A DNA stretch of 64,000 bases from Nocardia rhizosphaerihabitans (GTDB lineage: Bacteria; Actinomycetota; Actinomycetes; Mycobacteriales; Mycobacteriaceae): positions 496,001-560,000 of the forward strand of contig NZ_BMNE01000001.1 in assembly GCF_014646295.1 (NCBI RefSeq), in the 5' to 3' direction. Of the stretch, positions 37,325 to 47,494 are shown one piece after another (the stretch's first letter is position 1; each line of letters opens with the position of its first letter). Made by a program: the position numbers and the translations under genes. The notes beneath the pieces are model-generated. The model was not told the origin of the DNA. It did no database searches and saw only the letters and a list, made by a program, of their open reading frames with translations.

Positions 37325-38578
37325 TCACGCCGAGACCGCCGCGGTATTCACCACGTGCCGGTCGGCGACGGGGAAGTTCACCTCTTCGTAGAGCGCGCTC
37401 AGCTCGGCCTCACCGAAGAACTTGTCCGGCGGATACAGGCCCGCGATCAGTCCGAAGAACTTCTTGGAGTAATGCGGGCTCAGGCTCGCCGCGCGGAACA
37501 CCGAGTCGTAGTACGGAGTCAGCGTGAGCTCGGAGATGGACTGGGTCAGCTCGTAGGTGCTGGCGCTCTGCGCGTCGCGCTCGCGCTGGTACTCCGGCAT
37601 GGTCTCCTCGAACGGACGCGCGCCCGAGAGGCTTTCGTGCACCAGATCGGCCAGCAGCTGGCTGTACTTGAAGGCGTCGGTGATGCCCCAGCCGGTGAAC
37701 GGGTCCTTGTGGTAGCCGGCGTCGCCGACCAGGGCCCAGCCGGGACCGAAGGACTGGCGGCGGTAGTTGTCCGGGTACAGCATCGGCCGGAACGGCTCGA
37801 CGCGCTTGCCGGTATCCCGCAGGCGCGCACCGATTTCCGGGTCGATCTGGTCGACGATCTCCTGCACGCCGGCATCGGGATCGGTGCGGAAGTCGCGGAA
37901 CCGGTCGCGCTTGCGCATGACCGCGACCAGGGCAAGGCCGTCGTTGGTGGGCCAGGAGGCGAACTGCTGCTCACCGAAACCGGTGCGGTGGTGCATGCCC
38001 CAGTCGACGCCCTCGTAGTACGAGTAGTAGATGAAGCAGGCCGCGGCCGAGCCCTCGTAGGTGGCCGCACCGACCTCCTTGGCGACGACCGAGTTCGAAC
38101 CGTCCGCGCCGACAACCATTTTCGCGCGGAACTCCTGCTCGGGGCCCTCGCCGACGCGGCCGCGGATACCGGCGACCCGGTCGCCGTCGCGCAGCAGGCC
38201 GGTGACGGTGAAGCCCTCGATGACCTCAGCGCCGGACTCCCCCGCCGCGTCGACCAGGATCTTGTCGAGCACGGTGCGGCGCGGGCAGTACACGGCGTCG
38301 ATGCCGTCGGCCGACGGATCGGCCATGCCGGGGATCTCGATGTCGGTGTAGGTGAAGTTGAGGTGGCGGATCGGCGGGCAGCCGGTGGCCACCACGGCGT
38401 CGAGCAGACCCCAGGACTTCAGAAAGCCGAGGCCGGCCTGGTGGATGTAGTGCGTGGACGGGGTGTCGCTGGGAAAGGTCGCGCGATCCACGGCGAGCAC
38501 CCGGTAACCCTGACGGGCCAGCAGCATGGCCAGAGGCGAACCCGCGACCCGGGTTCCGACGACGATGACGTCATACAT
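37325..38578 (-). CDS. FAD-dependent oxidoreductase (PHBH/geranylgeranyl-reductase-like)
   Basis: A 417-residue flavoprotein with the N-terminal dinucleotide fold (DVIVVGTRVAGSPLAMLLA), VVGADGSNSVV and the second FAD motif GWALVGDAGYHKDPFTGWG. This arrangement is shared by aromatic hydroxylases and geranylgeranyl reductases. The second glycine of the first motif is replaced by Thr (GTRVAG), as in some halogenase-like and GGR-like members. In the pfa operon it may hydroxylate, epoxidise or reduce the acyl chain. The reaction is not predictable from sequence. Confidence 0.8.
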   Translation of the reverse strand: MYDVIVVGTRVAGSPLAMLLARQGYRVLAVDRATFPSDTPSTHYIHQAGLGFLKSWGLLDAVVATGCPPIRHLNFTYTDIEIPGMADPSADGIDAVYCPRRTVLDKILVDAAGESGAEVIEGFTVTGLLRDGDRVAGIRGRVGEGPEQEFRAKMVVGADGSNSVVAKEVGAATYEGSAAACFIYYSYYEGVDWGMHHRTGFGEQQFASWPTNDGLALVAVMRKRDRFRDFRTDPDAGVQEIVDQIDPEIGARLRDTGKRVEPFRPMLYPDNYRRQSFGPGWALVGDAGYHKDPFTGWGITDAFKYSQLLADLVHESLSGARPFEETMPEYQRERDAQSASTYELTQSISELTLTPYYDSVFRAASLSPHYSKKFFGLIAGLYPPDKFFGEAELSALYEEVNFPVADRHVVNTAAVSA

Positions 38579-38720
38579 GATGTGATCACTTTCGGTGGTC
38601 GAATTCCGATTTCGAGTCTGTCGCCGGTGTATTGCGGAAACCACGGCGGGCCACCGCAATTCATCGGCCGATCGGTCCCGGCTATCGTCGGCGAGACCGT
38701 GGGTGGAATTTCGCGCCGCG

Positions 38721-40388
38721 TTACCCGCGCGACACGTACAGCTGATCTATTTCCGCGGAATAGGTGTCGGCGATCGCGGCCCTGCGCAATTTCAGGGACG
38801 ACGTGAGCAGCCCGGCGTCGACGGTGAAATCGCCGTCGACGACACGGAATGCGCGAATGGATTCCGGCCGCGACACCAGCGAATTGGCGTCGTCGACGGC
38901 GGCCTGGATCTCGGTGGCCGGGTCGTCGTCGGGATGGTCGATGCGCCACTTCGCCGCGCGGTCGGCGTCGAGGGTGATCAGCGCGGTCACGAACGGGCGC
39001 CCGTCACCGACCACCATGCAGTTGCTGACCAGTGGATGCAGCCGGACCCGGTCCTCGAGCGGCGTCGGCGCGACGTTCTTGCCACCGGAGGTCACCAGGA
39101 TCTCCTTCTTGCGCCCGGTGATCCGCAGGTGGCCGTCGTCGAGTTCGCCGATGTCACCGGTGTGCAGCCAGCCCTCGTCGTCGACGGGCCGCTGGTCGGC
39201 GGCCGCGCCCCAGTAGCCCGGCGAGACGTGCGGGCCGCGAACCAGCACTTCACCGTCGGCGCCGATGCCGACCTCGGTGCCGGGGATCGGGCGGCCGACG
39301 GTGCCGAGCCGGTTGGTGGCCGGCGCGCTCACGGTGACCGCGGTGGCCGCCTCGGTGAGGCCGTAGCAGTTCAGGATCACCACGCCGAAGCCGGCGTAGA
39401 AGCCCGCCGTGGTGTCGTCGAGGGACGCGCCGCCGGAGATCACGTAGCGCAGCCGACCGCCGAACGCGGCGGACACGGCGTCGTGGCCCGCGGTGGGCGA
39501 CACGCCCTCGGCCAGCAGCGTGAGGCCGCGCTCGACCGCCTCCGCCTCCTGCTCCCCGGTGAGCAGCGCGCGCGTGTGCTTGCGAATCTTCTCCAGCGCG
39601 TAGGGAATCAGCGCCAGGAAGGTGGGACGTAACCGGGCCAGCGCGGGCACCAGGTCGGGAACGCCGGGCAGCAGGTGGGTGCGGCTGCCACCGTAGAGGC
39701 AGGCGAACAGGATCGTCTGGCCGAACACGTGCGAGAGCGGTAGCGCCAGCACCGTGGTGCCGTCGAACAGATCGCCGGTCTGCCGGGAGGTGTTCGCAGC
39801 CGTGACGTACATGTTGCGGTGGCTGATCATGCAGCCCTTGGCCAGACCGGTGGTGCCGCTGGTGTAGACGATCATCGCCAGATCGCCGGCCCGCACCGCC
39901 GCGATCCGCGCGTCGAGCTCGGGGTGCTCCTGGCCCGTCGACCATGCGGCGAGGTCGTCGAAGGACCACACCGCACCCTCGGCCGCGCCCGCCGCGACCA
40001 GACGAGCCGCGTCGTCGGCGGTTTCGGCCGCGAAGAAGCCGCTGCCGCTGTCGCGCAGGATGTGTTCGATCTGCGCGGGCGAGGAGGTCGGGTACACCGG
40101 CACGATCACCGCGCCGACGGCCAGCGCCGCACAGTCGAGCAGTGCCCATTCCAGGCTCGTGCGGCCGAGCACGGCCACGCGATCACCCGCGGCGACCGAT
40201 CGGTCGAGCAGTGCCGAGGCGAGCGCGCGGACCCGGGTGTCGAGTTCGCCGGTGGTCAGCTGGGTTCCGTCGGCGGCGCACAGGGAATGACGCGCCGGGT
40301 CACGCCGCGCCGCTTCGGAAACTATCGCGTACAGACTGGAGGTATCGGATGGAACGAATCCGTTCGCGGTGACAGACACTGTGTTCAC
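38721..40388 (-). CDS. Long-chain acyl-CoA/acyl-ACP ligase (AMP-forming)
   Basis: A 555-residue ANL enzyme of the FadD15/FAA type: AMP-binding motif IVYTSGTTGLAKG, NCYGLTEAATAVT, HTGDIGELDDGHLRITGRKKE and a C-terminal TSSLKLRR in place of the usual TxSGKxxR lysine loop. It would activate a fatty acid starter, or reactivate a free product of the synthase. It starts at a GTG 87 bp after the LysR stop on the same strand and is therefore likely first of the structural genes. Confidence 0.85.
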   Translation of the reverse strand: MNTVSVTANGFVPSDTSSLYAIVSEAARRDPARHSLCAADGTQLTTGELDTRVRALASALLDRSVAAGDRVAVLGRTSLEWALLDCAALAVGAVIVPVYPTSSPAQIEHILRDSGSGFFAAETADDAARLVAAGAAEGAVWSFDDLAAWSTGQEHPELDARIAAVRAGDLAMIVYTSGTTGLAKGCMISHRNMYVTAANTSRQTGDLFDGTTVLALPLSHVFGQTILFACLYGGSRTHLLPGVPDLVPALARLRPTFLALIPYALEKIRKHTRALLTGEQEAEAVERGLTLLAEGVSPTAGHDAVSAAFGGRLRYVISGGASLDDTTAGFYAGFGVVILNCYGLTEAATAVTVSAPATNRLGTVGRPIPGTEVGIGADGEVLVRGPHVSPGYWGAAADQRPVDDEGWLHTGDIGELDDGHLRITGRKKEILVTSGGKNVAPTPLEDRVRLHPLVSNCMVVGDGRPFVTALITLDADRAAKWRIDHPDDDPATEIQAAVDDANSLVSRPESIRAFRVVDGDFTVDAGLLTSSLKLRRAAIADTYSAEIDQLYVSRG

Positions 40389-40475
40389 GAATTGAATTCT
40401 TCACGGCGGCAACCATTCCCGTCGCCGCCGCCATCGCTGTTCCTACCGCGCGACAGTCATGTCCTATCGACGGCT

Positions 40476-41399
40476 TCAGGCCGACAATGCCCGGACATCA
40501 TCTATCTGTGCCGATTCGATGCATTCCAGGAACAGCGACACGGCGGGATTCGGTTCGTCGGCACGCCACACCGCGTGCAAATCCAGTGTCGGCACCGGAT
40601 CGAACAATTTCACCGCCACCGAACTACTGCCCGGCACACCCATTCCCATCGAAATCGCCCGCGGGAGCGAGGCGAACCCGACGAGCGGGCGAACCGAGAC
40701 CATATGCGCGGTGGCGCCGGGGTCGTCGGCCGAATGCGTGACATTGAGCGAGATCCTGGTCTCGGCCGCCGAGCGCAGGATCGTGTCGTACATCGCGGGA
40801 CACTGTTCCCGCGCGAACAACACACAGTCCTGGTTCTGTAGCTCGGCGAACGGCACACCTGGCCGGTCCGCCCACCGATGTCGTCTCCCGACGACGGCGA
40901 CCAGCGGAACCCGGTGCAGCAGACGGCGATACCGGAAGTCCGCGGTGCTGGGGTGACCGTAGACAAGGGCCAGATCGAGTGAGCCGTCGGCGAGGCCGGC
41001 CAGCTGTGGCCCGGTCCGCTTCTCCCACAACGAGACGACGATGTCGGGATGTCGCTCGGTCATTCTGGTGAGCGCCTCCGGCAGCACGTGTCTGCTGGCC
41101 GGCAGGTTGTATCCGATGTTCAGACTGCCCGCGCGACCTTCGGCGGTCGCCTTGGCCGCCTGGGCGGCGCGGTCGAGCTGGGCGACGATCTGGCGGGCCT
41201 GGAGTTCGAACTCCCGCCCCGCCGGGGTCAGCCGCACCTCATGGGAGTTGCGGGCGACCAGTTGGACGCCGAGTGACTTCTCCAGCTTCTGTAGCTGGGC
41301 ACTGAGACTTGGCTGGGTCAGGTGAAGGCGCTGCGCTGCGCGACCGAAATGCAACTCTTCGGCGATGGTGATGAACGAAATGAGGTGTCGGAATTCCAT
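40476..41399 (-). CDS. LysR-family transcriptional regulator
   Basis: A 307-residue LysR protein: N-terminal winged helix (RHLISFITIAEELHFGRAAQRLHLTQPSLSAQLQKLE split over two helices, residues 4-40) and a two-lobed effector domain. AAGGAG lies 9 bases before the ATG at 41399. It sits upstream of, and in the same direction as, the pfa operon; LysR regulators are more often divergent. It is the best candidate regulator of the lipid-synthase genes. Confidence 0.88.
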   Translation of the reverse strand: MEFRHLISFITIAEELHFGRAAQRLHLTQPSLSAQLQKLEKSLGVQLVARNSHEVRLTPAGREFELQARQIVAQLDRAAQAAKATAEGRAGSLNIGYNLPASRHVLPEALTRMTERHPDIVVSLWEKRTGPQLAGLADGSLDLALVYGHPSTADFRYRRLLHRVPLVAVVGRRHRWADRPGVPFAELQNQDCVLFAREQCPAMYDTILRSAAETRISLNVTHSADDPGATAHMVSVRPLVGFASLPRAISMGMGVPGSSSVAVKLFDPVPTLDLHAVWRADEPNPAVSLFLECIESAQIDDVRALSA

Positions 41400-41596
41400 G
41401 ACGCCGGGCTCCTTCCGAGTACCACCACGCTATCGAGGGCGGATAACCGGTGATGAATACCGATCGCCCAGTAGTCGCCGCGCGCGTTGCCGGTGGGTGA
41501 ACCCGTCCCGGGTGCGGCGTGGCCGATGCGGCGCGCCGTCGATCCCCGGTCAGCGGAACTCCCCACTCTACCGCCTCGGCCGTCACCCGGCCGACT

Positions 41597-42268
41597 TCAG
41601 GAAGTGGGCCCGTTGACGACCGCGTAGGCGAATCCGTCCCAGCCCTTGGCGCCGACCGTCTGGAGGACCGTCGCGTCCAGGCTCGGCTCGGCGGCCAGCA
41701 ACTCGACGAGTTCGCGGCTCGCGCGCACGTTCGGATCCTCGGAGTGCTCGTCGGCCACCGCGCCGCCGCGCACGACATTGTCGACGATGATCACCGACCC
41801 CGGACGGGTCAGCCGCAGCGCCCACTGCACGTAGTTGGCGTTGTTGACCTTGTCGGCGTCGATGAAGACCAGGTCGAACGGTGCGGCCGCGTCCTCGGCG
41901 ACCTCCGGCAGGGTGTCCAGCGCCGCCCCGACCCGGATGTCCACGCGCGCACCGACGCCTGCCCGGTCCAGGTTCTCCCTGGCGACCTTGGCGTGGCGCG
42001 GCTCGAATTCGAGGGTCACCACGGTGCCTTCGTCCCCGACCGCACGCGCCAGCCATTCGGTGCTGTATCCGCCGAGCGTGCCGATCTCGAGCACGCGCCG
42101 CGCACCGGCGCTGCGGGCGAGCAGATGCAGGAACTTGCCCTGCGGCGGGGAGACATCGATCGCGGGCAGGCCCGCGTCGGCGTTGGCGGCGAGCGCCGGA
42201 GCGCCGTCGTCCCCGATGAGCGCGTCCACGAGATAGCGGTCGACACTTGCCCAGTCGTTGTCCATCAT
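41597..42268 (-). CDS. O-methyltransferase, catechol/CCoAOMT family
   Basis: A 223-residue class I methyltransferase. The SAM motif VLEIGTLGGYSTEWLA (about residue 60) and metal-binding-type FIDADKVNNANYVQWA with IIVDNVVRGG identify the CCoAOMT-like group, which methylates vicinal hydroxyls with a divalent metal. It is monocistronic, with 197 bp of apparently empty DNA before the LysR gene. Start is either of two adjacent ATGs (42268 or 42265). Confidence 0.88.
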   Translation of the reverse strand: MMDNDWASVDRYLVDALIGDDGAPALAANADAGLPAIDVSPPQGKFLHLLARSAGARRVLEIGTLGGYSTEWLARAVGDEGTVVTLEFEPRHAKVARENLDRAGVGARVDIRVGAALDTLPEVAEDAAAPFDLVFIDADKVNNANYVQWALRLTRPGSVIIVDNVVRGGAVADEHSEDPNVRASRELVELLAAEPSLDATVLQTVGAKGWDGFAYAVVNGPTS

Positions 42269-42493
42269 GGGCGTCAGTCTGCCACCATCGGGCCGCTGTT
42301 TCGCGGTGCCGACCTCCCGATTGTCGCGGGGGTGCCCGCCCGTTGCGGCCGAGAGCCGACCCGGTCTTTCCCGCGTTCGGTAACCGTGTTACCGTCCGGT
42401 ACGCCGCTGCGCCGTGACCTGGGTCATGATCTACCTCCGCTGCGGCTCAGAACACGTCCGCGACGGCGCGGAGGTGGCATCGATGGGAGTGAT

Positions 42494-43801
42494 ATGCGGC
42501 AATCACGATCGCTGGCGCGCCGGGCGGCGCTGACGGCGGTGGCGTGTCTGGCGGCAGTAGCGGGTCACGGAGCAGGCGCCTTGCCGGCGGCCGCGGAGCC
42601 GATGAACGCCTTCTACACACCGCCCGCGGCGATTCCGGAGACGCCGGGTGCGATCGTGAAGACGCAGCCGATGACGATTCTCGCGACGCCGCCGACCGCG
42701 GCGGGCTGGCCGACGCAGGCCCAGCACGTCATGTACACCTCGCGGCTGCAGGACGGCTCCCCCGTCGCGGTGAGCGGCACCTACATCGAACCGAAGAATC
42801 CCTGGCAGGGCGCCGGGCCGCGGCCGACCGTGGTCATCGGGCCCGGAACCTCGGGTCAGGCGGACCGGTGCGCGATGTCGGTGGCGTTCTCCACGGGCGT
42901 CTCGGTGACCGCCGATCCCCTCGGTTTGTCGGCGAATCAGGAGCTGCCGTCCTCGGCCGTGTGGACCGCGCTCGGCGCGCGGGTGCTGATCACCGACTAC
43001 ATCGGGCTCGGCACGCCGGGAATCCACACCTACGCCAACCGGTTCGAAAGCGGCCACGCGATCCTCGACGGCGCGCGCGCCGCCAATGCGCTCGGCGGTG
43101 TCGGACCCGAGACTCCCCTGGTCCTGTGGGGTTACTCGCAGGGCGGTGGCGCCACCGCGGCGGCCGCGGAGATGCAGCCCGAGTACGCGCCGGAGCTGAA
43201 CCTGAAGGGCACCTGGGCCGGCGGTCCGGTCGCCGACCTCTCGGCGATCCTGGAACGCATCGACGGCGCGCTGATCGGCGGCGCGATCGGGTTCGCGGTC
43301 AACGGCATGCTCGCCCGCTACCCCGAACTCCACCAGGCGGTGGACCGGGTGATCAGCCCCGAAGGCCGCGCCATGCTCGCGACGCTGAGCGAATCGTGCG
43401 TCGCCGACCTGATCACCTATCACCCGTTCCTGAAGACGAATTCGCTGACGGTCGACGGGCGTTCGCTCACCGAGCATCTCGCCGAGATTCCCGAAGCGGC
43501 GCCGGTGCTGGCGGAACTGCGCATCGGCAGCTCGAAGCCGGCCACCCCGGTCCTCATCACCAGCGGCCGCAACGACGACACCGTTCCCTACGGGCAGGCC
43601 CGCCGCCTGGCCGAGGACTGGTGCGGTCAGGGCGCCACGGTCACCTTCCGCACCAACGAGCTGCCGCCGATCCTGCCCGGCACGACCATTCCGAACCACT
43701 TCGGTCCGGAACTGATCGACGGCTTCGGTCCCGACAACGCGGTGACCTACCTGCTCGACCGGCTTGCGGACAAGCCGGTCGGCGGCTGCTCGTTCGACTG
43801 A
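42494..43801 (+). CDS. Secreted lipase (LIP family)
   Basis: A 435-residue exported alpha/beta-hydrolase. The signal peptide runs from MRQSRSLARRAALTAVACL to about AAAEP. The nucleophile Ser215 is in WGYSQGGG, and NDDTVPYGQA and PNHFG mark the acid and histidine region. This matches the actinomycete secretory lipase family related to fungal LIP enzymes. Three to four cysteines may form disulphides (ADRCAM, ESCVAD, DWCGQ, GGCSFD). The ATG at 42494 is preferred because the signal peptide begins there; about 225 bp of promoter region precedes it. Confidence 0.87.
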   Translation: MRQSRSLARRAALTAVACLAAVAGHGAGALPAAAEPMNAFYTPPAAIPETPGAIVKTQPMTILATPPTAAGWPTQAQHVMYTSRLQDGSPVAVSGTYIEPKNPWQGAGPRPTVVIGPGTSGQADRCAMSVAFSTGVSVTADPLGLSANQELPSSAVWTALGARVLITDYIGLGTPGIHTYANRFESGHAILDGARAANALGGVGPETPLVLWGYSQGGGATAAAAEMQPEYAPELNLKGTWAGGPVADLSAILERIDGALIGGAIGFAVNGMLARYPELHQAVDRVISPEGRAMLATLSESCVADLITYHPFLKTNSLTVDGRSLTEHLAEIPEAAPVLAELRIGSSKPATPVLITSGRNDDTVPYGQARRLAEDWCGQGATVTFRTNELPPILPGTTIPNHFGPELIDGFGPDNAVTYLLDRLADKPVGGCSFD

Positions 43802-43811
43802 GCGCCGCACG

Positions 43812-43846
43812 CGAAACCCCGCCGACACCGTGGTCGGCGGGTTTCG
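43812..43846. terminator. Bidirectional terminator between lipase and ureC
   Basis: Inverted repeat of about 14 bp with one bulge (43812-43826 / 43833-43846), starting 10 bp after the lipase stop and ending 4 bp before the ureC stop, between convergent genes. Confidence 0.8.
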
Positions 43847-43849
43847 TCG

Positions 43850-45571
43850 TCAGAACAGGAAGTAGCGCTGGGCCATCGGCAGTTCGGTGGCCGGTTGCTC
43901 GGCCCACACCTCGCCGTCGACGCGGACGGTGAAGGTGTCGGGGTCGACCTCGATGTGCGGCATGGCGTCGTTGAGCGGCATGTCGGCCTTGGTGACCTTG
44001 CGAACGTTCTTGACCGGCACCAGCTTTCGGCGCACATCCAGCCGGTTCGCGAGGCCGTCGTCGATGGCCTGCTCGGAGACGAAGTGCAATGACGTGGCCG
44101 CGGCGGCGGGGGCCGCGGCGCCGAACATGGGGCGCGGCAGCACGGGCTGCGGGGTGGGGATGGACGCGTTGGCGTCACCCATCGCGGCCCAGGCGATCAT
44201 GCCGCCCTTGAGGACCGCGTGCGGGCGGACACCGAAGAACGCGGGCTCCCACAGCACCAGGTCGGCCATTTTGCCGACCTCCACCGAGCCGATCTCGGCG
44301 TCGAGGCCGTGCGACACCGCCGGGCAGATGGTGTATTTGGCGATATAGCGCCGCACGCGGGCGTTGTCGGCCGCGCCGTCACCGGGCAGGGCGCCGCGGC
44401 GGCGTTTCATCACGTGCGCGGTTTGCCAGGTGCGCAGGACCACCTCGCCGATGCGGCCCATGGCCTGGGAGTCGGAGCCGATCATGGAGATGGCGCCCAG
44501 GTCGTGCAGCAGGTCTTCGGCGGCGATGGTGGACGGGCGGATCCGCGATTCGGCGAAGGCCAGGTCCTCGGGGATCGACGGGCTCAGGTGGTGACAGACC
44601 ATGAGCATGTCGAGGTGCTCGTCGAGGGTGTTGATCGTGTGCGGCCGGGTGGGGTTGGTGGAGCTGGGCAGCACGTTGAGATGCGAAGCGACGGTGATGA
44701 TGTCGGGTGCGTGCCCGCCGCCGGCGCCCTCGGTGTGATAGGCGTGGATGCCGCGACCGGCGATGGCGGCGACGGTGTCCTCGACGAACCCGGCCTCGTT
44801 CAGCGTGTCCGAGTGCAGGGCCACCTGCACGCCCGCCGCGTCGGCCACGGTGAGGCACGCGTCGATCGCGGCGGGTGTGGAACCCCAATCCTCGTGCAGC
44901 TTGAAACCCGAAGCGCCTGCGCGCAACTGCTCCCACATGGATTCCTGGCTGACCGTGTTGCCCTTGCCGAGCAGCACGATGTTCATCGGCCAGTGATCGA
45001 GGGATTCCAGCATCCGCGCCAGATGCCAGGAACCGGGGGTGACGGTGGTGGCCTTGGAGCCCTCGGCCGGGCCGGTGCCGCCGCCGATGAGCGTGGTGAT
45101 GCCGCCGCCGAGCGCCTCGTCCATCAACTGCGGGCAGATGAAGTGCACGTGACAGTCGATGGCGCCCGCGGTGAGGATGCGGCCGTTGCCCGCGATGATC
45201 TCCGTCGACGGGCCGACGACGAGGGCCGGGTGCACGCCCGACATGGTGTCGGGGTTGCCCGCTTTGCCGATGCCGCAGATTCGGCCGTCGCGGATGCCGA
45301 CATCGGCCTTGATGATGCCCCAGTAGTCGATGATCACGACGCCGGTGATGACGGTGTCGGGTGCGCCGTCGGCGCGGGTGGCCCGCGACTGACCCATCGA
45401 TTCGCGCAGCACCTTGCCGCCACCGAACACGGCTTCGTCACCGGCGAGTCCCGGTCCGCCGCTGCGGTCTTCGGTGATCTCGATGATCAGGTCGGTGTCG
45501 GCGAGCCGGAGACGGTCGCCGGTGGTGGGCCCGAACAGTTCGGCGTAGCGGGCGCGGCTCAGTGCGGTCAT
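43850..45571 (-). CDS. ureC: Urease subunit alpha
   Basis: A 573-residue catalytic subunit. The carbamylated nickel-bridging lysine is in GFKLHEDWG, nickel histidines are in DCHVHFICP and [14 protein letters not shown], and the mobile-flap motif is [13 protein letters not shown]. It hydrolyses urea to ammonia and carbamate in the cytoplasm. It is last of the ureABC operon; a terminator follows. No nickel chaperone genes (ureD, E, F, G) lie beside it in this window, although they follow ureC in many actinomycetes. Confidence 0.96.
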   Translation of the reverse strand: MTALSRARYAELFGPTTGDRLRLADTDLIIEITEDRSGGPGLAGDEAVFGGGKVLRESMGQSRATRADGAPDTVITGVVIIDYWGIIKADVGIRDGRICGIGKAGNPDTMSGVHPALVVGPSTEIIAGNGRILTAGAIDCHVHFICPQLMDEALGGGITTLIGGGTGPAEGSKATTVTPGSWHLARMLESLDHWPMNIVLLGKGNTVSQESMWEQLRAGASGFKLHEDWGSTPAAIDACLTVADAAGVQVALHSDTLNEAGFVEDTVAAIAGRGIHAYHTEGAGGGHAPDIITVASHLNVLPSSTNPTRPHTINTLDEHLDMLMVCHHLSPSIPEDLAFAESRIRPSTIAAEDLLHDLGAISMIGSDSQAMGRIGEVVLRTWQTAHVMKRRRGALPGDGAADNARVRRYIAKYTICPAVSHGLDAEIGSVEVGKMADLVLWEPAFFGVRPHAVLKGGMIAWAAMGDANASIPTPQPVLPRPMFGAAAPAAAATSLHFVSEQAIDDGLANRLDVRRKLVPVKNVRKVTKADMPLNDAMPHIEVDPDTFTVRVDGEVWAEQPATELPMAQRYFLF

Positions 45572-45598
45572 CGAATCTCTCCCGAAGGGGTCGTGTGG

Positions 45599-45910
45599 TC
45601 ACGCATCGAGGCGCCCCGGCGGGTTGGCGCTGATCCCGTACACCTCGCGGGTGCCGCCGAGCGGGACGAGCGAAACACGCTGCGGCAGGCCGGGTTCGAA
45701 CCGAACGGCGGTGCCCGCGGGGATGTCGAGGCGGTGGCCGTGCGCGGCCGCGCGGTCGAAGTCGAGTGCCGCGTTGGCCTGCGGGAAATGCACGTGGCTG
45801 CCCACCTGCACCGGCCGGTCGCCGGTGTTGACGACCTCGAGTTCGATGCGGACCGCGCCCGCGTTCAGCTCGATCGTGCCCTCGGCACAAAGGTATTCAC
45901 CGGGAATCAT
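45599..45910 (-). CDS. ureB: Urease subunit beta
   Basis: A 103-residue protein of normal UreB length, starting MIPGEYL and containing [19 protein letters not shown] and [12 protein letters not shown], the family core. It is 27 bases before ureC and 8 bases after ureA. It forms the trimeric urease with the other two subunits. Confidence 0.95.
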   Translation of the reverse strand: MIPGEYLCAEGTIELNAGAVRIELEVVNTGDRPVQVGSHVHFPQANAALDFDRAAAHGHRLDIPAGTAVRFEPGLPQRVSLVPLGGTREVYGISANPPGRLDA

Positions 45911-45918
45911 GGCCTCGC

Positions 45919-46221
45919 CTATCCGATCGGGTGGTGCACGGTGACCAGCTTGGTCCCGTCGGGAAAGGTCGCCTCGACCTGCACGTCGTGGATCATCTCC
46001 GGCACGCCCTCCATCACGTCGTCCCGGCTCAGCACCGACCGCCCCGACGACATCAACTCGGCCACGGTCCGCCCGTCCCGCGCCCCCTCGAGCACATGAT
46101 CGGTGATCAACGCGACCGCCTCGGGATGATTGAGCTTGAGTCCCCGCGCCTGCCTGCGGCGGGCCAGTTCGGCCGCATAGCTCAGCAGCAACCGTTCCTG
46201 CTCGTGCGGCGACAGGCGCAT
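45919..46221 (-). CDS. ureA: Urease subunit gamma
   Basis: A 100-residue protein matching UreA along its whole length: [20 protein letters not shown] at the start, [15 protein letters not shown] and [20 protein letters not shown] at the end. First gene of the urease operon. GAGGAG precedes the ATG. A 270-bp region separates it from the divergent exonuclease gene. Confidence 0.95.
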   Translation of the reverse strand: MRLSPHEQERLLLSYAAELARRRQARGLKLNHPEAVALITDHVLEGARDGRTVAELMSSGRSVLSRDDVMEGVPEMIHDVQVEATFPDGTKLVTVHHPIG

Positions 46222-46491
46222 CGGGTCTCCTCACGGATCGCGGACAGGTGTCCGACATTCTGGCATGCCCGCCGACCGCCCGCCTGTCCAGCCGACCCGA
46301 GCTCCGACCGTTCGGTTTACCGATCCGGATGGCACCTCAGCACACGAATGCGTCCGGCGACACCAGGTCGATCCGGTACCGCGTAGTCGATGCACCGCAC
46401 GCCATGAAAACGACCGTGCGCCGATCGCCGCGGTAGGCGAGCACGAAATTCGGTGGCATGGGCGGGGATCGGCGCTCTAGCGTCGCCGTTC

Positions 46492-47064
46492 ATGGAGGAA
46501 CGGACCGGGCTGCTCAATGTGGTCGATGTGGAGGCGACGTGCTGGGCCGGGGCGGTGCCCGTGGGGCAGAGCAGTGAGATCATCGAGATCGGGCTGACCG
46601 TGGTCGATCTCGCGGCGCGGACACGGGTGAGCAGGCACGGGATTCTTGTGCGGCCTGCCCGTTCCGCGGTGAGCGAGTTCTGTACGGAGCTGACCGGGCT
46701 GACGCAGGAGCAGGTCGACGGTGGGGTGGAGTTCGACCAGGCCTGCCGGCTGCTGGCTACCGAGTTCGCGGCGGGGTCGCGGGCGTGGGCGAGCTGGGGT
46801 GACTACGACCGCAAGCAGTTCCGGGTCCAGTGTGCGGCGACGGGGGTACGGTATCCGTTCGGGCGGCGGCACACCAATGCCAAGCAGGTGTTCGCCGAGT
46901 CGTACGGGTTGCGCAAACGGCCAGGGATGGCCGGCGCGCTGCGGATCGCGGGGCTGCCGCTGGAAGGCCGCCACCATCGCGGCGAGGACGACGCCTGGAA
47001 TATCGGGGCACTGGTCGTCGACGTCCTCGGCCGCGACGGGTGGCGGATCACCACCGAAGACTGA
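46492..47064 (+). CDS. DEDDh-type 3'-5' exonuclease
   Basis: A 190-residue exonuclease of the KapD/ERI1-like group: Exo I VVDVEATCW (DxE), IIEIGL, Exo II ASWGDYDRKQF and the Exo III histidine/aspartate in HRGEDDAWN. It would trim 3' ends of RNA or DNA. The ATG at 46492 puts the DxE motif near the N-terminus as usual. Its stop is one base from the convergent thioesterase stop. Confidence 0.85.
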   Translation: MEERTGLLNVVDVEATCWAGAVPVGQSSEIIEIGLTVVDLAARTRVSRHGILVRPARSAVSEFCTELTGLTQEQVDGGVEFDQACRLLATEFAAGSRAWASWGDYDRKQFRVQCAATGVRYPFGRRHTNAKQVFAESYGLRKRPGMAGALRIAGLPLEGRHHRGEDDAWNIGALVVDVLGRDGWRITTED

Positions 47065-47065
47065 G

Positions 47066-47494
47066 TCAGGCGGCGAGGTTCTGCAGGCGGACCTGGCCGC
47101 GGGCGACGGCGCGACCCTCGGCGTCGGTGATCACCACGACCCATAGCTGCTGGCTGCGGCCGCGATGAATGGGGGTGGCCTCGCCGGTGAGGATGCCCTC
47201 GCGGACCGCGCGCAGGAAGTCGGTGTTGTTGTTGACACCGACGACGGAGCCGCGCTCACCGAACCAGACACCGGCACCGACGCTGGCCAGGGTTTCGATG
47301 ACGGTGCAGTAGACGCCGCCGTTCTGGATGCCCGCAGGCTGGTGCAGCTGCGGGCGCACCTCCCATTCGCCGCGCACCCGGTCGGGGCTGACCTCCGTGA
47401 AGCGCAATCCGATGAGATCGGTGAAGGTGCCTTCGCTGGCCTTGGTCATCAGCTCCGGGGTGATCTCGGCCAGGGACAGGGTGTTGTCGGTCAT
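47066..47494 (-). CDS. PaaI-family hotdog thioesterase
   Basis: A 142-residue hotdog-fold protein with QPAGIQNGGVYCTVIETLAS in the place of the HGG active-site helix (glutamine-asparagine-Gly-Gly, with Glu at position 66-67) and NNNTDFLRAV. This is the 4-hydroxybenzoyl-CoA/EntH-like group. It is the fourth small hotdog thioesterase in the window. Its promoter region (to 47832) contains an iron box about 150 bp upstream. Confidence 0.8.
   Translation of the reverse strand: MTDNTLSLAEITPELMTKASEGTFTDLIGLRFTEVSPDRVRGEWEVRPQLHQPAGIQNGGVYCTVIETLASVGAGVWFGERGSVVGVNNNTDFLRAVREGILTGEATPIHRGRSQQLWVVVITDAEGRAVARGQVRLQNLAA

Noticed and set aside
41400..41596. Hidden gene between LysR and the O-methyltransferase
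   Set aside because: All frames give low-complexity or Arg/Ser-rich shadows without motifs.
46337..46459. 40-codon minus-strand ORF starting MPPNFVLAYRGDRR between ureA and the exonuclease gene
   Set aside because: Codon third positions look coding-like, but no ribosome site or known family; too short to support alone.
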